The notes under the pieces were generated by a model. That model searched no databases and was not told the DNA's origin. It was given only the letters and a program-made list of their open reading frames with translations. From a virus, in the IMG/VR virus record IMGVR_UViG_3300030108_000186, positions 1 through 28,768 of that record: a stretch of DNA of 28,768 nt; one strand, given 5' to 3'. A program made the translations under genes and the position numbers. The first letter of the stretch is position 1, and each line of letters starts with the position of its first letter. Of the stretch, positions 6,155 to 12,986 are shown one piece after another.

Positions 6155-6960
6155 AAACACTTAAATTACAAAAAATAGAACACAATAGGAAAGTAGGTAA
6201 TCGTTGTGAATATATAGAACCCAACGTAACTGAAAACTGTCTGTTAGAAGTTGATGGCGAAATAATAGGATTCTACATAAAAGATGTAGCTGAATATAGT
6301 GAACGTATGAGCAAACTATTAGCAGTAGCAGACAAAGAGTTTAGAAGCGATAATGTGCCGAAGTCTTTATTAGAACGTAGTGATGTGTTCAGTAAAGTAT
6401 ATTCAGAAGGTATGACTCGTAAACAAGCAAAGAAAGAAGGAACAATACAGATGAGTGCAATATTAGGAAGCGTAGCACCAAAACCACATATGCGTAGACC
6501 TTACCCTACAATATCAGCAGTACACAGAGATAAGAAAGCACAAACATTCATCAAAGCAATGTGGGGTTGTTGTATAGAAGCAGAACAAATCATCAAGAAA
6601 CTAACTCCTGAAATATATAAAAGGCAAGTTGAATTATTTGAAGATATAAAAAAAGATTGGCGATTCGGTAATATGTATACAAGTAGTATATCTAATTTCA
6701 ACATATCAGCACCATTTCACAGAGATACAGGAAACATTGTAGGAACAGTAAACACAATACTCACAAAAAGAAATAATGCGAATGGTGGTTGTTTAAATGT
6801 GCCTGACTACGATGCAACCTTTGAACAAGCTGACAATTCAATGTTAGTATATCCTGCTTGGAAAAACGTACACGGAGTAACTCCTATAAAACAAATCAGC
6901 GAAGATGGGTATAGAAATAGCTTAATATTTTATCCTCTCAAAGCATTTAAAGGAATATAG
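6151..6960 (+). CDS. TET/JBP-family 2-oxoglutarate/Fe(II) dioxygenase
   Basis: 269 residues. The C-terminal 90 residues show the double-stranded beta-helix core: SAPFHRDTGN (186-195) gives the iron-binding H190-x-D192, GGCLNVPDY (212-220) is the conserved GG-L strand, H241 in WKNVHGVTP is the distal iron ligand, and R255 in GYRNSLIFYP should bind 2-oxoglutarate. The HRDxxN-GGxL-H-R order is typical of TET/JBP enzymes that hydroxylate the 5-methyl group of pyrimidines in DNA. The N-terminal half is basic and includes KPHMRRPYPT. Key residues are all present, so it should be active. The likely product, a 5-hydroxymethyl base, would be the acceptor for the adjacent glycosyltransferase. Whether the substrate is 5-methylcytosine or thymine cannot be told from the sequence. 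Confidence 0.82.
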   Translation: MKTLKLQKIEHNRKVGNRCEYIEPNVTENCLLEVDGEIIGFYIKDVAEYSERMSKLLAVADKEFRSDNVPKSLLERSDVFSKVYSEGMTRKQAKKEGTIQMSAILGSVAPKPHMRRPYPTISAVHRDKKAQTFIKAMWGCCIEAEQIIKKLTPEIYKRQVELFEDIKKDWRFGNMYTSSISNFNISAPFHRDTGNIVGTVNTILTKRNNANGGCLNVPDYDATFEQADNSMLVYPAWKNVHGVTPIKQISEDGYRNSLIFYPLKAFKGI

Positions 6961-6961
6961 T

Positions 6962-7315
6962 ATGGACAAAAGTAGACACATAAAAAAGGAAGCAATGCTA
7001 CAAGCATTAGAGAATAGTTTAGGAGTAGTAACAGTAGCCTGTAAACAAAGCGATACGCCAAGAAGCACATATTACAAATGGTTAAAAGAAGATGAAGAGT
7101 TTGCGAAGTCAGTTAAGGAAATAGAGAATATTGCATTAGACTTTGCAGAAAGCCAATTACATTCACAAATGAAAGATGGTAACACTTCAGCTACAATCTT
7201 CTATTTAAAAACAAAAGGCAAGAAGCGAGGATATATAGAACGAAGCGAGTTAGATTTAAGTTCAGGCGATGAGCCGATTAAAATTAACGTAAACATCAAA
7301 GGAGTTGAACATTAA
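6962..7315 (+). CDS. terS: Terminase small subunit (HTH)
   Basis: 117 residues. The N-terminal half is a helix-turn-helix of the small-terminase type: MLQALENSLGVVTVACKQ then SDTPRSTYYKWLKEDEEFAKSV. IENIALDFAESQLHSQMKDGNTSATIFYLKTKGKKRGY follows, the oligomerisation-like segment usual in Bacteroidetes phage small terminases. The tail SSGDEPIKINVNI is a typical end for this family. It binds the phage DNA and feeds it to the large subunit. It begins one base after the dioxygenase stop, and its end overlaps the TTG start of the large subunit, so modification and packaging genes are in one operon. Confidence 0.8.
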   Translation: MDKSRHIKKEAMLQALENSLGVVTVACKQSDTPRSTYYKWLKEDEEFAKSVKEIENIALDFAESQLHSQMKDGNTSATIFYLKTKGKKRGYIERSELDLSSGDEPIKINVNIKGVEH

Positions 7316-8615
7316 TGCAGTATTTACACACACGCAAGAACAAGCGATTGAATATCTCTTTGACAAAGAAACTACAGAAGTACTATTCGGAGGAGCAGCA
7401 GGAGGTGGTAAGTCTTGGGTAGGTTGTTCGTGGTTAATATTGATGTGCTTAAAATACCCTAAGACAAGATTCTTAATGGGTAGGAGTAAACTAGATTCAT
7501 TAAAGAAAACAACACTAAATACATTTTTTGAAGTTTGCGAAACTTGGGGAATTAAAGCAGGCAAGCATTACAACTTCAATGCAGGTTCAAACATTATAAC
7601 TTTTTTTAATAAGTCAGAGATAATGCTCAAAGATTTATTCTTATACCCTTCAGATAGAAACTTTGATAATTTAGGTTCATTAGAAATAACAGGAGCATTT
7701 ATAGATGAAGCAAATCAAGTAACTGAGAAAGCAAAAAACATAGTAGCATCAAGATTAAGATACAAACTAGATGATTACAATTTAATACCTAAAATGCTAA
7801 TGACTTGTAACCCTGCTAAAAATTGGGTATATACACAATACTACAGACCTGCAAAAGACGGTAAACAAAAAAAGCACAGGAAGTTTATACAAAGTCTAGT
7901 TGATGATAATGAGTATATTTCTAAATATTATAAAACACAACTACAAACGCTTGACGAATTAAGCAAACAAAGATTACTATTTGGTAATTGGGAATACGAT
8001 GCGAGTGATGACGCATTAATTAATTACGATTCAATAATTAACCTATTCAATCAAAAAGGCGTAGCAGGGCAAAAATACATATCTTGTGATGTAGCACGTT
8101 TTGGAAGCGATAAGACAGTTATAATGTATTGGGAAGGGTTATACCTTAAAAAAACAATAACGTTGCTTAAATCGGCTATAAATGATGTTGTAGAGCAAGT
8201 TAGAGCATTACAACAGGAATATGCAGTTAATCTTAGTAATATAATAATTGATGAAGATGGTGTAGGTGGTGGTGCTAAAGATTTTTTGAGATGTAAAGGT
8301 TTTGTAAATAACTCAAAGGCATTAAAGAACGAAAACTACCAAAACTTAAAAACACAATGTTACTACAAATTAGCTGACCTAATAAATAAAGGACAAATTG
8401 GTATAGATTGTCCTGATGTTAATGTGCGTAATAATATTATAGAAGAACTTGAACAAGTTAGAACAAAAGATGCAGACAAAGATAACAAGTTGCAAATAAT
8501 ACCTAAAGACACAGTAAAAGCCATACTAGGACGTTCACCTGATTATTCTGATGCATTAGCTATGCGTATGTATTATGAAATAGATGGTAACTACGGAAGG
8601 TATTTTGTGCAATAA
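7305..8615 (+). CDS. terL: Terminase large subunit
   Basis: 436 residues. ATPase motifs: Walker A FGGAAGGGKS (28-37), Walker B AFIDEA (131-136) and the coupling motif MTCNP (166-170). The RNase-H-like nuclease domain has CDVARFGSDKT (D262), IIIDEDGVGGG (D316/D318) and SPDYSDALA (D416). This is a full-length enzyme of the usual size that cuts and pumps DNA into the prohead. No ATG lies in frame upstream of Walker A, so the TTG at 7305 is the most likely start; it overlaps the small-subunit stop. A strong GC-clamped hairpin follows the stop codon at 8618-8657. Confidence 0.93.
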   Translation: MNINAVFTHTQEQAIEYLFDKETTEVLFGGAAGGGKSWVGCSWLILMCLKYPKTRFLMGRSKLDSLKKTTLNTFFEVCETWGIKAGKHYNFNAGSNIITFFNKSEIMLKDLFLYPSDRNFDNLGSLEITGAFIDEANQVTEKAKNIVASRLRYKLDDYNLIPKMLMTCNPAKNWVYTQYYRPAKDGKQKKHRKFIQSLVDDNEYISKYYKTQLQTLDELSKQRLLFGNWEYDASDDALINYDSIINLFNQKGVAGQKYISCDVARFGSDKTVIMYWEGLYLKKTITLLKSAINDVVEQVRALQQEYAVNLSNIIIDEDGVGGGAKDFLRCKGFVNNSKALKNENYQNLKTQCYYKLADLINKGQIGIDCPDVNVRNNIIEELEQVRTKDADKDNKLQIIPKDTVKAILGRSPDYSDALAMRMYYEIDGNYGRYFVQ

Positions 8616-8617
8616 GA

Positions 8618-8657
8618 AAGGGGGGCAAGCATTTTAGTAAACTTTAGAACCCCCCTT
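8618..8657 (+). terminator. GC-clamped hairpin after terminase (likely terminator)
   Basis: AAGGGGGG at 8618-8625 pairs perfectly with CCCCCCTT at 8650-8657 across a 24-base loop. It begins three bases after the terminase stop and lies between promoter A's operon and promoter B. There is no T run, so it may instead stabilise or process the RNA 3' end. Confidence 0.5.
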
Positions 8658-8700
8658 ACGACAAGAGAAAAACAGAAATGAAGCTGCGAATATACAAACT

Positions 8701-8732
8701 TTAAACTAAATACAAACTTTTTACATTATATA
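8701..8732 (+). promoter_or_regulatory. Phage-type bipartite promoter, site B
   Basis: TTAAACTAA at 8701-8709, 12 nt, then TACATTATATA at 8722-8732, two bases before ATG 8735. It is the most divergent upstream block of the five copies, but the downstream 11-mer is identical. It would start the tail operon. Confidence 0.6.
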
Positions 8733-8734
8733 TT

Positions 8735-9376
8735 ATGAAGGTCAAGATAAAAAAAGGCAAAAAAACTAAAGATTACAACATTATAAATAGTTGGTCAGAT
8801 GTAACATTAGATAAGTGGCTTACATTGATAGGTTACGAAAACCTTACAGGCAGTGAAGAAGCATTGAAAATAGTTAAATTATTTTCAGATATTCCTACAA
8901 AATTAATTAAGCAGTTAAGCGTACAAGATGTTGCATTAGTTATGAAACGACTGACTGATTTACAAACTGAACAAAATACTACTCTAAATAAAATTATAGA
9001 AATAGATGGTATTGAATATGGTTTTCACCCTGACTTAGAAGAAATTACATTAGGCGAATATGCTGATATTGAAACATACATTAAATTAGGAATTGATAAG
9101 TACTTACCTGAATTATGTGCTATTTTATTTAGACCTGTAATTGAAAAGAAAAACAATATATACACGATTGAAGCGTATAATGGCAATATAAAAATTAGAA
9201 GCGAAATATTTAAAAAAATGCCTGCAGAACAAGTGCAGAACATGCTGGTTTTTTTTTGGACTTTCGTAAACAAGTTATTTCAGATTTTGCCATCGTATTT
9301 GATGCAGAGGACGGAGGAAATGAGTACGCAATCGCAAGTGAAAGTTTCGCAGAAAAATGGGGTTGGTTCGGAGTAA
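8735..9376 (+). CDS. Tail assembly chaperone, 0-frame product (gpG-like)
   Basis: 213 residues with the layout usual for Bacteroidetes tail chaperones: an opening INSWSDVTLDKWLTLIG, a helical middle (LSVQDVALVMKRLTDL), GIEYGFHPDLEEITLGEYADIE, and the end MPAEQVQNMLVFFWTFVNKLFQILPSYL. At 9249-9257 the gene crosses nine T residues, where a -1 slip leads into the overlapping frame 9256-9516. In lambda and many siphophages the chaperone is made in a short and a long form by just such a slip; both coat the tape measure during tail assembly. It is the first gene after promoter B. Recognition rests on pattern and context. Confidence 0.7.
   Translation: MKVKIKKGKKTKDYNIINSWSDVTLDKWLTLIGYENLTGSEEALKIVKLFSDIPTKLIKQLSVQDVALVMKRLTDLQTEQNTTLNKIIEIDGIEYGFHPDLEEITLGEYADIETYIKLGIDKYLPELCAILFRPVIEKKNNIYTIEAYNGNIKIRSEIFKKMPAEQVQNMLVFFWTFVNKLFQILPSYLMQRTEEMSTQSQVKVSQKNGVGSE
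9249..9257 (+). promoter_or_regulatory. Probable -1 programmed frameshift site (T9 run)
   Basis: Nine consecutive T residues contain the heptamer T-TTT-TTT in the 0 frame (9250-9256), the classic X-XXY-YYZ arrangement. A -1 slip reads on as TTG-GAC-TTT and joins 174 residues of the chaperone to the 86-residue second frame, giving 260 residues. I did not identify a definite stimulatory structure downstream. Confidence 0.6.
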
Positions 9377-9516
9377 TGCACAGACTTTGTAACCAAGATG
9401 TTAGTAAACTAGATAGTGTAACGAGTTTAAAATTGTTAGAATGCCTGACTTGGTTAAGTTACGAAACAGACTTGAACTCACAACAAAAAGTAAAATTGAA
9501 TAATGAGCGTATATAA
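9256..9516 (+). CDS. Tail assembly chaperone, -1 frame extension (gpGT-like T domain)
   Basis: This open frame lies in the -1 frame relative to 8735-9376 and has no good start codon of its own; only a TTG inside the T run opens it. After the joint it reads LDFRKQVISDFAIVFD, then FAEKWGWFGVMHRLCNQDVSKLDSV and CLTWLSYETDL. The block EKWGW(F/Y)GV...L...D..k.d.Vt.L....cl..L.ye is common in Bacteroidetes tail regions, where it forms the second part of the chaperone. It is therefore most likely made as a fusion through frameshifting. The stop at 9514-9516 overlaps the next gene at 9503. A sequencing or natural indel in the T run is the alternative, but the 0-frame end also looks conserved. Confidence 0.65.
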   Translation: MDFRKQVISDFAIVFDAEDGGNEYAIASESFAEKWGWFGVMHRLCNQDVSKLDSVTSLKLLECLTWLSYETDLNSQQKVKLNNERI

Positions 9517-10111
9517 TAAAACATACAACAACGTAGTAAATACTTTACTGCTTATGGCAGAAAAACACTACGGAATACAAGCAACTTCAGTAGGAGATGT
9601 ATTTGAAATAGATTTACAAAAGCATACTAAATTCCCATTACTACATATCAATCCTGTAAACGTAGAAACAGGTGATGCTACTCTGACATATAACTTTCAA
9701 ATATTTATAATGTCAATGGTTACGCAAGAAAGTAATTGGACAGAGAACAGAGCTCCTGCAGAAGGTAATACTGCAAATGCTTTTAATAAACTTTATAAGA
9801 CATTGACAAATGAACAAACAGTATACAGCGAAATGTTACAAATTGCAACAGATTTTATCAGTATGTTAAGGCATTCAAAATTTCAATCAATGAATAGTGA
9901 AGAATTAATAAAACCTGATGGATTCCCTATTGCTACAAATGATATTAACTTTCCTATATACTTTACAGAAGGACAATTTACATTAGAACCTTTTGCAGAA
10001 AGATTTGATAATCTTTGCGTAGGTTGGGTATTTAATATTGGCGTTTTAGTACAGAATGATTTTAATTCTTGTGATGTACCGAACCCACAAAGTAGAGGAG
10101 CAGGATTCTAA
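9503..10111 (+). CDS. Tail completion / terminator-like protein (putative)
   Basis: 202 residues of mixed alpha/beta character. The features YNNVVNTLLLMAEKHYGIQ, FEIDLQKHTKFPLLHINP and LTYNFQIFIMSM, followed by a helical TDFISMLR block and an end with CVGWVFNIGVLVQNDFNSCDVP, give the rhythm of small tail-completion proteins in Bacteroidetes phages, which cap the tail tube before it joins the head. It overlaps the chaperone second frame by fourteen bases, and its stop overlaps the next start by one base. The specific role is inferred; a general tail structural protein is the safe reading. Confidence 0.5.
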   Translation: MSVYNKTYNNVVNTLLLMAEKHYGIQATSVGDVFEIDLQKHTKFPLLHINPVNVETGDATLTYNFQIFIMSMVTQESNWTENRAPAEGNTANAFNKLYKTLTNEQTVYSEMLQIATDFISMLRHSKFQSMNSEELIKPDGFPIATNDINFPIYFTEGQFTLEPFAERFDNLCVGWVFNIGVLVQNDFNSCDVPNPQSRGAGF

Positions 10112-10200
10112 TGATTGAGTATTTAAAAAAAATAAATAAAATAAAATTTGGTAAAATAGAAATACAAATAATACCACCAACAATAAGAATAAAAATATGA
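10111..10200 (+). CDS. Tiny protein (29 aa) between tail genes
   Basis: ATG 10111 overlaps the previous stop by one base (TAATG) and TGA 10198-10200 overlaps the next ATG (ATGA), so it forms a link in the chain of coupled genes. The peptide starts MIEYLKKINKIKFGKIEIQI and is rich in Lys and Ile. It may serve mainly to keep ribosomes moving between its neighbours. No function is known. Confidence 0.45.
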   Translation: MIEYLKKINKIKFGKIEIQIIPPTIRIKI

Positions 10201-10547
10201 ACTACGAAGATGTACTAGAAAAATTAGAAGCAATAAGTATTAATCTTGAAAGCTATACAGACTATCCACAAGCAGCAACGAATAATGCAAAGCGTGCTAG
10301 AAAATGGAAAGAAGAAAATGGCTCTGATTGCGGAACTCGTGTGGGCTGGACTCGCTCTTCACAATTAGCAGAAAGAAAACCAATTAGCAGAGATACAATA
10401 GCACGTATGGCTTCATTTAAAAGACATCAACAAAATAAAGATGTACCCTACTCAGAAGGTTGTGGCGGATTAATGTGGGATGCTTGGGGTGGTTCATCAG
10501 GAATAAATTGGGCAATAAATAAATTAAAACAAATAGATAAAAAATAA
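10197..10547 (+). CDS. Conserved phage domain protein (HQQNKDVPYSEGCGGLMWDAWGG type)
   Basis: 116 residues. After a short helical opening come AATNNAKRARKWKEENGSDC, RKPISRDTIARMASFKRHQQ and NKDVPYSEGCGGLMWDAWGG. This motif chain is widely seen in phage structural clusters, alone or fused to prohead protease or portal proteins, but its activity is not known to me. Two cysteines and the Trp/Gly-rich end may form a compact binding module. It starts at an ATGA overlap and ends five bases before the next ATG. Here it stands alone in the tail operon, away from the protease at 18289. Confidence 0.6.
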   Translation: MNYEDVLEKLEAISINLESYTDYPQAATNNAKRARKWKEENGSDCGTRVGWTRSSQLAERKPISRDTIARMASFKRHQQNKDVPYSEGCGGLMWDAWGGSSGINWAINKLKQIDKK

Positions 10548-10551
10548 AATT

Positions 10552-11004
10552 ATGGCAGAATTAACAACAACGATTACAGAGAATGTTATATTGAATGGCT
10601 CAATAAGAGGTTCTTCAAATGTATTGACAACATCAGATATAGTTGATGTGATGGAGCGTATTTTAACATGTGCACATTCTAATTCAACTAAAGTAGCTGT
10701 ATTTGCAACTACTCCTCACACGAGTCCAGGAGCAATAGACGTAGAAAATGTAGCTTATGTAAGGGTAACTAATTTAAGCACAACAGACGCAATATATGTA
10801 GCTGTAATATCAGGTTCTACAAGTTATACAGTAAAAGTAAGACCTGGTGGCTCTCATATACTTTATAATGGTGAACAAGTTATGATTGGTGAAGCAAGCA
10901 CAACGCCATCACTACCTGCAACACTTGAAACATTATCAAGTATAGCAGTAAAACCTTATGGAACTACTGATTGTCAAGTAGAACTTTTTGTTGCATTAAC
11001 ATAA
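10552..11004 (+). CDS. Beta-rich virion protein (putative)
   Basis: 150 residues, rich in Thr, Ser and Val with few charged residues, predicted to be nearly all beta strand. AYVRVTNLSTTDAIYVAVIS, YTVKVRPGGSHILYNGEQ and IAVKPYGTTDCQVELFVAL resemble small beta-sandwich decoration or tail proteins: a 'phase-locked' positional-quantity domain with the 'r.gGs..l...g' turn. There is no signal peptide or membrane helix. Its position between the conserved domain protein and the gp10-like joining protein suggests a structural role. The stop overlaps the next start by one base. Confidence 0.5.
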   Translation: MAELTTTITENVILNGSIRGSSNVLTTSDIVDVMERILTCAHSNSTKVAVFATTPHTSPGAIDVENVAYVRVTNLSTTDAIYVAVISGSTSYTVKVRPGGSHILYNGEQVMIGEASTTPSLPATLETLSSIAVKPYGTTDCQVELFVALT

Positions 11005-11534
11005 TGAAACTTAAAAACGTAGAAAGGTATTTAGATAGTTTTGGTAAGTATACAATACAACAAGCAAGACAAGTATTGACTAAAAAGAAAAAAAACGTAT
11101 CTAAAGATTTATACAATTCGTTACGTTTTGTCGTTAGGCACACTAAAGATGGATACGAGATTGGGTTTTATATGCTTCCTTATGGAGCTTTCGTAGACAA
11201 AGGCGTGTCAGGAACAGACAATCAACAAATATTTAGAAATGTTGAAGGAAAAGAAGTTATATCGCCTTTTAAATATACTACAAAAAAACCACCTGCAGGA
11301 ATATTATTTAAGTGGATAAAAAATAGAAGTTTAAAAGGCAGAGATAAAGAAACAGGCAGATTTATAACTGACAAATCATTTTCTTTTGCTTTACAAAATA
11401 GCATATACAAATATGGTATGAAAGGAATTAGTTTTTTTTCAAGACCATTAGAATTAGGTTTAAAAAGATTTGGAGAAGATATACTGAAAAGTCTTAGTAA
11501 AGATATAGTAAAAGAAGTAAAAAATAATACATAA
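11004..11534 (+). CDS. HK97-gp10-like head-tail joining / tail protein (putative)
   Basis: 176 residues from ATG 11004 (TAATG with the previous stop; the in-frame start at 10971 is upstream inside the previous gene). GYEIGFYMLPYGAFVDKGVSG followed by KPPAGILFKWIKNRSLKGRD matches the pattern 'yg.fvdkGvsG' and 'P....l..wik.k.lk.rd..grf' of gp10-like joining and tail-completion proteins. The end, SFFSRPLELGLKRFGEDI, is also usual for this group. It would sit at the neck between head and tail. The next gene starts at its stop codon's last base. Confidence 0.55.
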   Translation: MKLKNVERYLDSFGKYTIQQARQVLTKKKKNVSKDLYNSLRFVVRHTKDGYEIGFYMLPYGAFVDKGVSGTDNQQIFRNVEGKEVISPFKYTTKKPPAGILFKWIKNRSLKGRDKETGRFITDKSFSFALQNSIYKYGMKGISFFSRPLELGLKRFGEDILKSLSKDIVKEVKNNT

Positions 11535-12985
11535 TGGCAACTGAAATCATACAACAACCTCTATACACTTTTGTACCTGTAGGTCAAGAGTTAATATATA
11601 CAGTAGCAAATCCTACTCAGGTAGCTACAAAGAAGCAAGTAAAATTTGTAGCTGAAGTTTATATCAGTGCAGATGTACCACCTACAATGACAGGCTCAAC
11701 AAATAAAGTGGCTACATTTAAAACTACGCCGAACAATGCAGGAGTCGGTATTTTTGATTTAAGAGAGGTCATAGAAACTTTTGTAAAAGCAGACAATCTA
11801 GCATACGAATTATCATCATTCAAAACAGAAACAGTAACTAGTAATGATTATATTCCTATACATATAATAGACAAAGCAAGTAGGGCGGCAAACTCTATAA
11901 AATATTTAGGTATAAAATTTAGTACAGAAAGATTCAGTTCTGTTTCAAATAGCATAATTCAGTATGATGAAGTTAATTCAGAAATAAGAAGGATTTTCAA
12001 TGGGTATATAAGTTATAATGAAGTCTTAAGACATGGTACAGGTGCTGAACAATATTACTATGGTTATAATATGAAAAGATTTAACTTGAATGGTTCAACA
12101 AAAGAGTTTTTAACAAATGCACCTAATACGCAATACGCAAATCAAAATGACTACGGAACTGCTGCTATAATGTTAGGAATTAATGGTTTATTTCCTGCTA
12201 CAGATGGTGCTGTAAGAATTAAATTTACATATCATACATATTTGTCAGGTTCATCAAATGAGTTCTACGAAATAAAACAACCTAATGGAGGTCCTGCTTC
12301 TAATTCGCAAATGTCTTTAATATACAACAATATACTTTTCTTTGGTGTATTTCCTGGTAACTTGAAAGGATGGAGTACAATGTATAATGGTATAGGAACT
12401 GATATAGATTTTTATACATTTAAAATTGAAGGAGATGGTGGTGTAGATTTAAGTAAAGAATATACGATTAAAGTAAATTGTCCTGAATCAATACCAGGTG
12501 GTTCAAGTGCGTTTCCTGTAACGCCAAAAAAAGGATATGAGCCAATTAGATTATGTTGGTTAAATCAATGGGGTGCTTGGGATTATTATACTTTTACTTT
12601 AAAATCTACTAAAACAATATCAACAAAAGGCACAACATACCATCAGTTAGGCGGTTCTTGGAACAATAATGTATATAGGTACCAGATGCACAAAGGTGGC
12701 AAAAAAACATTCAGAGTCAATGCTACTGAAAAATTAAAAATAAATACAGATTACATTACAGAAGATGAAGCGGTTTGGTTAGAAGAATTAATGAACAGTC
12801 CAGAAACATATATGCTTCTGAGAGGATATGATACAGATGAAAGTAATTCTATATATAATGACTATGTATGCCCTGTAAGATTAATTACAAATTCTTATGT
12901 TAAAAAAACAGTAGCAAATGATAAGTTAATACAATATACATTTGAAATAGAAAAAGCAAAAATACTTAGAACACAATCTATCTAA
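11534..12985 (+). CDS. Tail-associated / distal tail-like structural protein
   Basis: 483 residues, beta-rich. Visible anchors are VPVGQELIYTVANPTQVATK near the start, IFDLREVIETFVKADN, and a C-terminal section with YEPIRLCWLNQWGAWDYYTF and ITEDEAVWLEELMNSPETYML and an end of LIQYTFEIEKAKILRTQSI. The last block (a 'nqwG.wd.ytF' strand, then a 'W..el..sp..yl' helix, then 'qYtfeie.a...rtQ') is characteristic of a tail protein present in many Bacteroidetes phages just before the large baseplate/hub protein. A role in the tail tip is likely; which ring it forms is unclear. It is followed by one intergenic base. Confidence 0.6.
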   Translation: MATEIIQQPLYTFVPVGQELIYTVANPTQVATKKQVKFVAEVYISADVPPTMTGSTNKVATFKTTPNNAGVGIFDLREVIETFVKADNLAYELSSFKTETVTSNDYIPIHIIDKASRAANSIKYLGIKFSTERFSSVSNSIIQYDEVNSEIRRIFNGYISYNEVLRHGTGAEQYYYGYNMKRFNLNGSTKEFLTNAPNTQYANQNDYGTAAIMLGINGLFPATDGAVRIKFTYHTYLSGSSNEFYEIKQPNGGPASNSQMSLIYNNILFFGVFPGNLKGWSTMYNGIGTDIDFYTFKIEGDGGVDLSKEYTIKVNCPESIPGGSSAFPVTPKKGYEPIRLCWLNQWGAWDYYTFTLKSTKTISTKGTTYHQLGGSWNNNVYRYQMHKGGKKTFRVNATEKLKINTDYITEDEAVWLEELMNSPETYMLLRGYDTDESNSIYNDYVCPVRLITNSYVKKTVANDKLIQYTFEIEKAKILRTQSI

Positions 12986-12986
12986 T

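Noticed and set aside
9249-9257. A sequencing indel in the T9 run as the sole cause of the frame split.
   Set aside because: Possible, but both alternative frames look like genuine chaperone ends and the position is where tail chaperones normally shift frame, so programmed frameshifting is preferred.
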